A stretch of DNA of 64,000 nucleotides, taken from the NCBI GenBank assembly GCA_017524845.1, contig JAFXUU010000056.1, forward strand, positions 1 to 64,000, written 5' to 3'. The translations under genes and the position numbers were made by a program. Below the pieces are notes generated by a model that made no database searches, was not told the origin of the DNA, and saw nothing but the letters and a program-made list of their open reading frames with translations. The stretch comes from Oscillospiraceae bacterium. GTDB taxonomy: Bacteria; Bacillota; Clostridia; Oscillospirales; Oscillospiraceae. Positions within the stretch are counted from its first letter, which is position 1, and each line of letters begins with the position of its first letter. Shown here one piece after another: positions 31,102 through 38,073 of this stretch.

Positions 31102-32547
31102 ATGATGAAAAAAAGGATATCCCTGCTGCTGGCGGTCTGCCTGATCCTGGCCCTGGCAGGCTGCGGCGGGACGGCCGCCCCCGCGGACGCCTCGGCGCCC
31201 CAGACGACCCAAACCCCGACGGAAGCCCCCGCGCCCACGGAGGCGCCTCCTCCGGCGCAGGCTGCCGACTGGACGAGGGAGGGCTACTATTCGGACGAGG
31301 ACGGCAATATGCTGTCGGTCACCTTCATGGACGACGTGGTCGATCCCGGCTGGTACGTCGGCTGCATGATCGGCGACACGATGGCCGGGAATACGATCCC
31401 CCAGGAGGGCGACACCCTGCACGGGGACCTGAACGCTTGGGACGAGAGCGCGGAGCCCTTCGTCGTCACCGTCACCGAGGAGGGCGAGGACGGTCTCCTC
31501 CTGGTCGTCGAGGGCGGCGGGACCTATCACTTCCTGCCCATGGAGCTGCCGACCGCTTCCATTTTCATTTCCATCAACACGGAGGGCTGGGGCAGCATCG
31601 ATTACGCCGAGGGCGAGGAAGCCCCGGAGCCCGAGGAATACAGCTATCAGTCCGCGCAGATCAATCTGGCCGATCCTGCCGTGTATACTCTGGTGGCCCG
31701 GCCCGATCCGGGCAGCGTGTTCGTGAAGTGGACGAAGAACGGCGAGGACTTCTCCACGGAGGCGACGGTCACCCTGCTCCTGGAGGAGAGCGCCGAATTC
31801 GTCGCCGTGTTCGAGGATCCCGACAGCGTGAGCCCCGTGGCGAACTATATCGGCAGCTATCAGTGCGGCCGGGCAAGGGCGACGGTGGAATGCATCGGCT
31901 TCGACGAGCCCTGGATCACCATCGAGTGGGGCAGCAGCGCCTGGGAGCTCGCCCAGTGGGATATCCTCGGCACGCTGGACGCGGACACGATGACCATGGC
32001 GTATACCGGCTGCACGAAATACGTCATTACCTACGGCGACGACGGCGAGGTCGCGAACACGGAAACCGTGTATGAAAACGGCACCGGCACGGTCGTCTTC
32101 AACGAAGACGGCACCTTCACCTGGCACGAGGATCAGTCCGAGTACGGCGAGGACATGGTCTTCGAGCCGGTGTATGACGACGGGCAGAACCCCGTGATGA
32201 ATTTCGTCGGCAATTATCAGTGCGGCCGGGCAAGGGCGCTGGTGGAATGCTGGGGCAGCGACGGGGCCCGGATCACCGTCGAGTGGTCCGACAGCGCCTG
32301 GGAGCTCGCCCGTTGGGAGTTCTCCGGTCCCCTGAACACGGACACGCTGACCGTCGAGTATTCCGACGGCACGAAGACGGTCGTCACCCTGGGCGACGAC
32401 GGCGGGGTCGTCAGCGAGGAGCCCGTATATGAAAACGGCACCGGCACGGTCGTCTTCAACGAAGACGGCACCTTCACCTGGCACGAGGATCAGTCCGAGC
32501 ACGCCGAGGACATGGTCTTCGAATGGGCCCCGACAGCGGACGAATAA
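31102..32547 (+). CDS. Lipoprotein with tandemly duplicated C-terminal domain
   Basis: The 481-residue product starts with a lipoprotein signal (MMKKRISLLLAVCLILALAG then Cys21). A short Pro/Thr/Ala linker (PTEAPAPTEAPPP) and an N-terminal domain of about 180 residues follow. Two domains of 119 residues then share patterns such as GxYQCGRARAxVEC, YENGTGTVVFNEDGTFTWHE and DMVFE. The two copies are so alike at the DNA level (see the repeat entry) that the duplication is recent. A segment near residues 195-235 (TLVARPDPGSVFVKWTKNGE) resembles InlB B-type repeats of surface proteins. It should be anchored outside the membrane. Its ligand is unknown, and it has its own promoter. Confidence 0.75.
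   Translation: MMKKRISLLLAVCLILALAGCGGTAAPADASAPQTTQTPTEAPAPTEAPPPAQAADWTREGYYSDEDGNMLSVTFMDDVVDPGWYVGCMIGDTMAGNTIPQEGDTLHGDLNAWDESAEPFVVTVTEEGEDGLLLVVEGGGTYHFLPMELPTASIFISINTEGWGSIDYAEGEEAPEPEEYSYQSAQINLADPAVYTLVARPDPGSVFVKWTKNGEDFSTEATVTLLLEESAEFVAVFEDPDSVSPVANYIGSYQCGRARATVECIGFDEPWITIEWGSSAWELAQWDILGTLDADTMTMAYTGCTKYVITYGDDGEVANTETVYENGTGTVVFNEDGTFTWHEDQSEYGEDMVFEPVYDDGQNPVMNFVGNYQCGRARALVECWGSDGARITVEWSDSAWELARWEFSGPLNTDTLTVEYSDGTKTVVTLGDDGGVVSEEPVYENGTGTVVFNEDGTFTWHEDQSEHAEDMVFEWAPTADE
31837..32547 (+). repeat. 357-bp tandem duplication inside the lipoprotein gene
   Basis: The units begin at about 31837 and 32194, exactly 357 bases apart. A stretch of 73 bases is identical between 32071-32143 and 32428-32500, and TATCAGTGCGGCCGGGCAAG recurs at the same offset. 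The intervening parts have diverged at many codons. Confidence 0.85.
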
Positions 32548-32568
32548 AGAGAAGGGGGGAGACGAAGG

Positions 32569-32985
32569 ATGTTTACTGCGGAAATGATCGCGCCCTGCGG
32601 GCTGGACTGCAGCCTGTGCATGTTTGCCCACGCAAAGGAAAAGCCCTGTCTGGGCTGCAACGTGGACAGCGACATGAAGCCCGCGTTCTGTGCGAACTGG
32701 TGCAAGATCATCCCCTGCGAAAAGCGGGTGAAGAACGGCTATCAATTCTGCGACGAGTGCCCGGATTACCCCTGCGAGGACATGATGGAGCGGGAGACCC
32801 GCTACACGACGGCCTATCCCCTGAAGGAATCCCCCATGCAGAACCTCCGGGACATCCGTGCGCTGGGCATGGAAGCTTTCCTGGAGAAGGAGCGCGGGAA
32901 GTGGACCTGCCGCTGCGGGGGGCCGATCTGCGTGCACACCGGCCTCTGCAGGGACTGCGGGAGCAAGCCGGAAGCGGCCGAATGA
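32569..32985 (+). CDS. DUF3795-type cysteine-rich protein
   Basis: The 138-residue product begins MFTAEMIAPCGLDCSLCMFA and has Cys pairs arranged as CGLDCSLC, PCLGC, FCANWCK, PC, FCDECPDYPC and CRCGGPIC. This is the pattern of DUF3795, thought to bind zinc or an iron-sulfur cluster. The cellular role is unknown. It starts 21 bases after the lipoprotein stop, with AAGGGGGGAG upstream. A 72-aa gene follows 18 bases later, so these genes probably share a transcript that ends at 33229-33280. Confidence 0.75.
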   Translation: MFTAEMIAPCGLDCSLCMFAHAKEKPCLGCNVDSDMKPAFCANWCKIIPCEKRVKNGYQFCDECPDYPCEDMMERETRYTTAYPLKESPMQNLRDIRALGMEAFLEKERGKWTCRCGGPICVHTGLCRDCGSKPEAAE

Positions 32986-33003
32986 CGGCGGGGTGCGGCG
33001 CAG

Positions 33004-33222
33004 ATGGGACTGTTTGATTTTCTGAGCTCCAAAAAGAAAAAGCGCAGGGGAGCCGCCGGGGACGAACCGGCGCCGGTGCAGGAGCTGGGCGACGTGGAAG
33101 CTCTGGGGATCGACCCGCCCGAGACCCGCTACACCCAGGAATACAAGGATTACCTCGCGTCCCTGGAGGCCGAAAAGCGCCTGACGCCGGACGACGCCGG
33201 GGACTCGACGGACGCCGAATGA
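33004..33222 (+). CDS. Small charged hypothetical protein, 72 aa
   Basis: The product starts MGLFDFLSSKKKKRRGAAGD, an amphipathic N-terminal helix followed by a very basic cluster, then an acidic helical part with DIDPPETRYTQEYKDYL-like character. The Gly2 and basic patch would suit membrane association, but this is speculative. No family is recognised. The Shine-Dalgarno (GGGGTG) is weak. The gene is supported by its position 18 bases after DUF3795 and directly before a strong terminator. Confidence 0.55.
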   Translation: MGLFDFLSSKKKKRRGAAGDEPAPVQELGDVEALGIDPPETRYTQEYKDYLASLEAEKRLTPDDAGDSTDAE

Positions 33223-33228
33223 ACGGCT

Positions 33229-33280
33229 CGCCCGCCGGTCTGCACGAGATGCAGACCGGCGGGCGGTTTTCTCATTTTTC
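33229..33280 (+). terminator. Strong rho-independent terminator
   Basis: CGCCCGCCGGTCTGCA (33229-33244) pairs perfectly with TGCAGACCGGCGGGCG (33250-33265). The tail is GTTTTCTCATTTTT. It ends the 31102-33222 unit. Confidence 0.85.
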
Positions 33281-33415
33281 ACACCTCAACTGCTGCCCGT
33301 CCTGGGTTTTTCCGCAATTTACCACAGCAAGCGTGATGCAAACGCAGCAAAAACCGCCCGGCCGGAGGCGGGAAGCGGCGGGACGGCGAAAAAGCGCCGG
33401 AGCGGCGGCCCGGCG

Positions 33416-33444
33416 TTGACCGGGGCGGCGGATTTCGATATAAT
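33416..33444 (+). promoter_or_regulatory. Promoter of the ZIP transporter gene
   Basis: TTGACC (33416-33421) and a perfect TATAAT (33439-33444) are 17 bases apart, about 50 bases upstream of the start codon. Confidence 0.7.
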
Positions 33445-33494
33445 ACGCGCAAGCGGAGGTGAGACGCCCGCAGGATCGCGAGGGGGTGAACGCA

Positions 33495-34349
33495 ATGGAT
33501 TCGCTTTGGCTTCTGGTGGGGATCACCGCTCTCGCCGGCATCGGCGGAACGGGCCTGGGCGGCGCGGTCTCCTGCCTGTTCCGGAAGGATTCCGGCAAAA
33601 CCGTCAGCCTCCTTCTGTCCTTCGCCGCCGGGGTGATGACCGCAGTTGTCTGTTTCGACCTGCTGACGGAGGCGCTGCACGCCGGAGCGTCAGCCCTCAA
33701 CGTATGGCTGGTGGTGTGCGGCATAATCGCCGGGTTTGCGGTGATCGCCCTGCTCAACGCGTGGATCGACCGCAGGACGAACCGCGAGGTGGCGCATATC
33801 GACGAAAACCACCCGCGGACCGCGGACTCCCTGGAGGAGCTGACCCACGCCAACCATCTGCAGGAGCACATGGAAGAGCGCCAGCCCCGCAGCGGGCTCT
33901 TCCTGGCCGGGCTGGTGATGGCGGCGGCCATTGCCCTGCACAACGTGCCCGAGGGCATGGTGATCGGGGCGTCCTTCGCCAAAACGGCGGACGAGCTTCT
34001 GGCCAACCGGGGCGGGCTGATCATGGCCGCGGTGATCGGCCTTCATAACGTCCCGGAGGGCATGGCGATGGCCGTGCCGCTGATTTCCGGCGGCTTGAGC
34101 AAGGGGCGGTCCGTGGGGGTGACGGCGCTCTCCGGCGCACCCACCATCCTGGGGGCCGTGCTGGGTTTTCTCATCGGCACCATCAGCCCCGCCGCGCTGA
34201 TCGTCTCCCTGAGCTTCGCCTCCGGCGCCATGCTCTACGTGGTGTTCGGCGAGCTGCTCCCCGAATCCATCCTGATGTGGAAATCCAAGCTGCCCGCCGC
34301 GGCAGTGCTCCTGGGGCTGCTGACGGGACTCATTATCATCTATCTCTGA
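33495..34349 (+). CDS. ZIP-family divalent metal transporter
   Basis: The 284-residue membrane protein carries the two ZIP signature helices, ALHNVPEGMVIG at about residue 149 and GLHNVPEGMAMA at about residue 185, each with the His-Asn-x-Pro-Glu-Gly metal site. A His/Glu-rich cytoplasmic loop lies between the third and fourth helices (DENHPRTADSLEELTHANHL then EHMEE). It should import Zn2+ or a similar metal. ATG 33495 is chosen over 33459 because GAGGGGGTGA lies just before it. A GNAT acetyltransferase follows 32 bases later and may be co-transcribed. Confidence 0.9.
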   Translation: MDSLWLLVGITALAGIGGTGLGGAVSCLFRKDSGKTVSLLLSFAAGVMTAVVCFDLLTEALHAGASALNVWLVVCGIIAGFAVIALLNAWIDRRTNREVAHIDENHPRTADSLEELTHANHLQEHMEERQPRSGLFLAGLVMAAAIALHNVPEGMVIGASFAKTADELLANRGGLIMAAVIGLHNVPEGMAMAVPLISGGLSKGRSVGVTALSGAPTILGAVLGFLIGTISPAALIVSLSFASGAMLYVVFGELLPESILMWKSKLPAAAVLLGLLTGLIIIYL

Positions 34350-34381
34350 CCGCCGGGAAGGGCGGCCGGAAGGAGGCGCAT

Positions 34382-34861
34382 ATGAGAGCCGGACCGAAGG
34401 ATGCGGAGCTTCTGACACCGTTGGTGAAGCTCCTCTGGCCGGAACACAGCGGGGAAGAGCTGACGGCGCTCATTCGGGATTACATTGCCTCCGGGGAATC
34501 CGCCGTTTTTGCGGAGGAAGCGGAGGGGGAGCCCGTCGGCGCGGCGCTCTGCAGCCTGCGCCACGATTACGTGGAGGGCTGCGGGACCGGCCCCGTCGGC
34601 TACCTGGAGGGCGTCGTCGTCCGGGAAGCATACCGCCGCCGGGGGATCGCCCGGCGGCTGACCGCGGAATGCGAGGAATGGGCGAGAGAGAAGGGCTGCA
34701 CAGAATTTGCCAGCGACTGCGAGCTGACGAACGCCGCGTCCCTGGCCTTCCACCTGGGCGCGGGCTTTCAGGAAGCGAACCGGATCATCTGTTTTCGGAA
34801 AACGCTTTGCTTCGACGCTCCGGAGGACGCGGCGGCGCGGCATACGGATGCTTCGGGATGA
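34382..34861 (+). CDS. GNAT acetyltransferase, AAC(6')-like
   Basis: The 159-residue protein has the aminoglycoside 6'-acetyltransferase pattern: LLWPEHSGEEL near the start, YLEGVVVREAYRRRGIARRL as the acetyl-CoA loop (RRRGIA), ECEEWAREKGCTEFASD, and the HLGAGFQEANRIICFRK C-terminal strand. It would acetylate a primary amine with acetyl-CoA. Actual aminoglycoside resistance is not shown; many chromosomal relatives have other or unknown substrates. The start is preceded by GGAAGGAGG. The gene ends four bases before the convergent YjbQ gene. Confidence 0.78.
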   Translation: MRAGPKDAELLTPLVKLLWPEHSGEELTALIRDYIASGESAVFAEEAEGEPVGAALCSLRHDYVEGCGTGPVGYLEGVVVREAYRRRGIARRLTAECEEWAREKGCTEFASDCELTNAASLAFHLGAGFQEANRIICFRKTLCFDAPEDAAARHTDASG

Positions 34862-34864
34862 AAG

Positions 34865-35266
34865 TCAGCCGTCGCCCGTCAGCTTCAGCCAGACCCTTCT
34901 CTGCCGGGGACCGTCGAATTCGCAGAGATAGATCCCCTGCCAGACGCCCAGCACGAGCCTGCCGTTTTCGACGATGATCTGTTCGGAAGCCCCGATCAGG
35001 CCGGCCTTGAGGTGGGCCCCCGAATTGCCCTCCACGTGCCGGTAGCCGTCCTCCCAGGGGACGAGCCTGCCCAGCCCCATGATGAGGTCGCGGACCACGT
35101 CCGGGTCGGCGTTTTCGTTGATCGTGACGGCGGCAGTGGTATGGGGGACGAACACCGTGCAGACGCCGGAGCGGAAACCGCTCTCCGCCACGGCCTTTTC
35201 CACCGCCGCCGTGATATCCAGCAGCTGCGTATGCGCTTCGGTCTTCACCTTCAGTTCGATCGTCAT
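34865..35266 (-). CDS. YjbQ/UPF0047-family protein
   Basis: The 133-residue protein contains the family pattern CTVFVPHTTAAVTINENADP, the DLxxxLxxLVPxxxxYxHxEGNSxAHLK segment (YRHVEGNSGAHLKAGLIGAS) and the C-terminal strand VLGVWQGIYLCEFDGPRQRR. Members form trimers with a probable metal site and show weak thiamine-phosphate synthase activity when overexpressed; their real role is unclear. It lies 14 bases after the PQ-loop gene on the same strand, so the two share the promoter at 35675-35703. An AGGAGG site precedes the start. Confidence 0.88.
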   Translation of the reverse strand: MTIELKVKTEAHTQLLDITAAVEKAVAESGFRSGVCTVFVPHTTAAVTINENADPDVVRDLIMGLGRLVPWEDGYRHVEGNSGAHLKAGLIGASEQIIVENGRLVLGVWQGIYLCEFDGPRQRRVWLKLTGDG

Positions 35267-35280
35267 GGACGCACCCTCCT

Positions 35281-35589
35281 TTATTCTTTGCCGCGGGGCG
35301 GCTGCTCCGCCCTTCGGTCCAGCCGCCGGTTGCGGACCCAGACGAGGATCCCCAGGGTCACGATGACGGAATTGAGGATATAGAAGAACCAGACGTAGCC
35401 CGGCGTGGCGATCCCCCGGCGGAGCTTGATCGCCTTGCTGGCGATGCCGAAGAGATAGCCGACCAGGATCAGGAAATAAAAGGGAACGCTGCTTCCCTTC
35501 GCGGTCCGCGCCTTCCAGGCCTTGATGATGTTCAGCGGCCAGGAAACGCCGAAGCAGACGATCATGCAGAGCTCAAATACGTCGGCCAT
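35281..35589 (-). CDS. Small PQ-loop (SemiSWEET-like) membrane protein
   Basis: The 102-residue product has three hydrophobic helices and the PQ-loop-like segment CFGVSWPLNIIKAWKARTAK, in which Pro-Leu replaces the classical Pro-Gln. Three-helix proteins of this length form dimers that act as small sugar or metabolite transporters (SemiSWEET), but the substrate here is unknown. The start at 35589 is favoured by GGGGGGA upstream. It is the first gene of a two-gene unit with yjbQ. Confidence 0.7.
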   Translation of the reverse strand: MADVFELCMIVCFGVSWPLNIIKAWKARTAKGSSVPFYFLILVGYLFGIASKAIKLRRGIATPGYVWFFYILNSVIVTLGILVWVRNRRLDRRAEQPPRGKE

Positions 35590-35674
35590 ATGCCGTCCCC
35601 CCGTTCTTGTCCCGCATCCGCGTCCGGCAGGACGCCTGCGGCAGGCCCGGCGGTCTCTCCCGTCCGGCGGGAGC

Positions 35675-35703
35675 ATCATACCATCTGCGGGCGGCTTTGA
35701 CAA
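35675..35703 (-). promoter_or_regulatory. Promoter of the PQ-loop/YjbQ unit
   Basis: On the - strand TTGTCA (35703-35698) and TATGAT (35680-35675) are 17 bases apart, with a TGG extension. The spacer has the same GCCGCCCGC core as the promoter at 49326-49354. Confidence 0.65.
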
Positions 35704-35742
35704 TAACGGCCTGCAGCTCCGGCGGCCGGGGAAAGGGGAAAA

Positions 35743-35776
35743 CGCCCGGCGGGGCGGCAGATCCCGCCGCCGGGCG
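35743..35776. other. GC-rich hairpin upstream of the hydrolase gene
   Basis: CGCCCGGCGG (35743-35752) pairs with CCGCCGGGCG (35767-35776). It lies in the divergent region, 60 bases upstream of the rightward hydrolase. Its role is unclear; it could shape that gene's leader. Confidence 0.4.
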
Positions 35777-35838
35777 CGTATGAGGGAAGCATAAACGAAA
35801 AAGGGAAACAGTCCGGCTTCAATCGGGAGGGAAGACAA

Positions 35839-36975
35839 ATGCGCAGGATACCGCTCCCCGTTCCCCGGGGAGAATACGCAGTGGGAACGACGACCTTTAC
35901 GGTGTACGACGATCGGGAAGAAACGATGTACTGCGCTCCGGGCGGCAGGCGCCGTGTCCCGGCGCGCATCTGGTATCCCGCGGACAGGGCGTCCGCGGAA
36001 GCTCTGCCCCGGACCCGGCATATGTCGGAGGAGATGACGAAGGCCCTCGCCAGGACCTTCTTCCTTCCGATCCGCTACGAAACGATCGAAAAGGACGGGC
36101 GGAACCGCTCCGCGTGCCATACGGACGCGCCGTTCATCGAGGGGCGGAGGTTTCCGGCAATCTTCTTCAGCCACGGCTACCTGTCCTTTCGCGAGGGCAA
36201 CTCCTATCTCTGCATCGAGCTAGCTTCCCGGGGCTACGTCGTGATCAGCGTGGGACATCCCTATGAAGCGCTGCTCACGGAATTCGACGACGGGACCGGC
36301 GTGCGGGGAGCGAAGCACGTCGCCTCCAGGCTCTATTCCCCGCCCGTGCAGGGCATGGCGGCGCTGCTGAAATTCATGAAGGAGACCGGCACGAACGAGG
36401 CGCTCGCCGCGAGATTCGACGCGCTTCAAAAGCGGTACTGCAGGTTCAGCATCGAAAGGGTCGCGGAATGGGAGAAGGATACGCTGGCCGCCCTGAAGTA
36501 CGCGAAGGAGCGCTTCTCCCACATCATCGACTTCGACTGCGGCGTGGGCGCCGCGGGCCATTCCATGGGCGGGGCCGCGGCCTATGCCCTCTGCCAGGAC
36601 GAGCCGGAATTCGTCTGCGGCGTCAACATGGACGGCGCCCCCTTCGGAGATCACGGGGGGAAGACCCTGAGGACGCCGTTCCTCCAGCTGAACTGCGAGG
36701 CGAATCGGACCTCTGCCGCCCGCGTCTTTCTCCGTCATACGCAGCCGGTCTATCACGCGGTCGTCCGGGACATGCAGCACCTGGGCTTCTCGGACATGAA
36801 GCATTTTATTTCCATGCCCTCCCAGGTGGGGAAGCTGGACCCGAATGCGGCGCACGACGCTGTCTGCGGGATCTATGGGGCGTTTTTCGACGCATATCTG
36901 AAGAAGACGGGGGAAACGCCCGGGTTTGACGGCGGCGGCCCGGCGACGATCACGGCGTATGCCCCGGACGCCTGA
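35839..36975 (+). CDS. PAF acetylhydrolase-like alpha/beta hydrolase
   Basis: The 378-residue protein has the nucleophile elbow AGHSMGGA with Ser242, a FFSHGYLSFREG segment forming the oxyanion region, the acidic MDGAPFG strand and HLGFSDMKHF carrying the likely catalytic His. This arrangement matches the platelet-activating-factor acetylhydrolase-like group, which cleaves short acyl esters. No signal peptide is present, so it acts in the cytoplasm. GGGAGG precedes the ATG. The DAPG-hydrolase-like gene follows 46 bases later, suggesting a shared transcript and related acyl-compound chemistry. Confidence 0.78.
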   Translation: MRRIPLPVPRGEYAVGTTTFTVYDDREETMYCAPGGRRRVPARIWYPADRASAEALPRTRHMSEEMTKALARTFFLPIRYETIEKDGRNRSACHTDAPFIEGRRFPAIFFSHGYLSFREGNSYLCIELASRGYVVISVGHPYEALLTEFDDGTGVRGAKHVASRLYSPPVQGMAALLKFMKETGTNEALAARFDALQKRYCRFSIERVAEWEKDTLAALKYAKERFSHIIDFDCGVGAAGHSMGGAAAYALCQDEPEFVCGVNMDGAPFGDHGGKTLRTPFLQLNCEANRTSAARVFLRHTQPVYHAVVRDMQHLGFSDMKHFISMPSQVGKLDPNAAHDAVCGIYGAFFDAYLKKTGETPGFDGGGPATITAYAPDA

Positions 36976-37021
36976 ACACAGAGCATATGAAAAAATACAA
37001 ATAAAGAAAGGAACGGACGCT

Positions 37022-37789
37022 ATGGTACCCATTACCGACGAAGAAAGAAACGGACCGCTTTACAAGTATTTCCAGCGGGAGATGGTCGAGCCCGATCCCG
37101 CGAAATACGAGCAGACCCAGGACCCCGTGGAGTTCCCCGAGGAGGAAAGCGCGCTTCATCTGGACAACCTCTTCGAGCCCGGCTACATGCCCGTGGAGCT
37201 CGGCTACGGCTACCTGCCCGACGGCTGCGCCATCCTCGCAAACCTCACCGAGTTCCCCGGCGCTACTGTGGAGATGTTCGACTTCTGGTTTGCCTGGCAT
37301 CCCATCGAGTCCATGCGCTACAAGATCTGGAACCGCGACCAGCACTACTACTGCCAGACCATGAATCCGGAGATCGCCCTCAACAAGTCCCTCTCTCTGC
37401 GGGAGCGTCTGTGGAACACCACCCACGACATCGAGGAAGACTGCAACATGGGCAAGCAGCCTCTCAAGATCACGTTCTGCAACCCCGCCGACATCGGCTT
37501 CAGCAAGGAAAAGCTCGCGAAGTTCGACGGCACGATCGTCTGCTCCGCCGCCGGCAACATGGTCCATTTCTTCCGCCCGACCGCGGGCGGCTGCGAGCTG
37601 CGCACCCGCTTCTTCTTCGGCTACAAGTGCGAGAACGGCAAAATGGTGAAGGCCCTGCCCGACGGCATGAAGTTCCCGACGCTCGCGCCCGTCAAGGCGC
37701 TCCTGCACCACAACATCAAGGAGTTCACGAACCTGGCGGCCATCCTCCCGGAGATCTACGCCGAGTTCTACGACGATTTCGTGAAGTGA
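37022..37789 (+). CDS. DAPG hydrolase (PhlG)-like protein
   Basis: The 255-residue protein matches the 2,4-diacetylphloroglucinol hydrolase family pattern: GYGYLPDGCAILANLTEFPG, then MFDFWFAWHPIESMRYKIW, followed by conserved His/Glu in QHYYCQT and HDIEE. It ends in a strand-rich half (GCELRTRFFFGY). Family enzymes cleave a C-C bond between an acyl group and an aromatic ring using a metal held by His and Glu. The true substrate may be another acylated phenol or cyclic ketone. Start 37022 is chosen for AAAGGAACGG upstream. It follows the PAF-AH-like hydrolase closely. Confidence 0.75.
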   Translation: MVPITDEERNGPLYKYFQREMVEPDPAKYEQTQDPVEFPEEESALHLDNLFEPGYMPVELGYGYLPDGCAILANLTEFPGATVEMFDFWFAWHPIESMRYKIWNRDQHYYCQTMNPEIALNKSLSLRERLWNTTHDIEEDCNMGKQPLKITFCNPADIGFSKEKLAKFDGTIVCSAAGNMVHFFRPTAGGCELRTRFFFGYKCENGKMVKALPDGMKFPTLAPVKALLHHNIKEFTNLAAILPEIYAEFYDDFVK

Positions 37790-37852
37790 GGCTCCCGTGC
37801 CAGCCCTGCGGAGCGGATTTGAAATGAGCCTGCCGTAAGATATCGGGGCACC

Positions 37853-37905
37853 CCGTCGTTCCGGGCCGCTGCTTTGTCCCGGAACGGCGGGACGGCGCGT
37901 TTTCG
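37853..37905 (+). terminator. Hairpin after the DAPG-hydrolase-like gene
   Basis: CCGTCGTTCCGGG (37853-37865) pairs with CCCGGAACGGCGG (37878-37890) with a single G-U pair. GACGGCGCGTTTTC follows. Confidence 0.6.
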
Positions 37906-37944
37906 GCAGATTGATCGCCGGGGCGGCCGGAGAAGCGGATGGTC

Positions 37945-37973
37945 TTGACAGAGCCTCCCGGGCATCCGATAAT
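37945..37973 (+). promoter_or_regulatory. Promoter of the phosphatase/HD-GYP operon
   Basis: A perfect TTGACA (37945-37950) and GATAAT (37968-37973) are 17 bases apart, 101 bases upstream of the ATG at 38074. Confidence 0.7.
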
Positions 37974-38073
37974 AGTAAGCAGCGTGTATAAGCGCGGGCG
38001 GCCGCTCCTGCGGCGGAGAAAAAGCCGGCCTGTTCAGGCGGCATTTGCAGACTGAGAGAAAGACAGGTGTTTT

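Noticed and set aside
29536..33282. A 1248-residue open frame on the - strand spanning several rightward genes
   Set aside because: It is antisense to the MATE, lipoprotein, DUF3795 and 72-aa genes, each of which has family motifs, a ribosome binding site and a promoter or terminator. Long antisense frames are expected in GC-rich coding DNA because stop codons are rare on the other strand.
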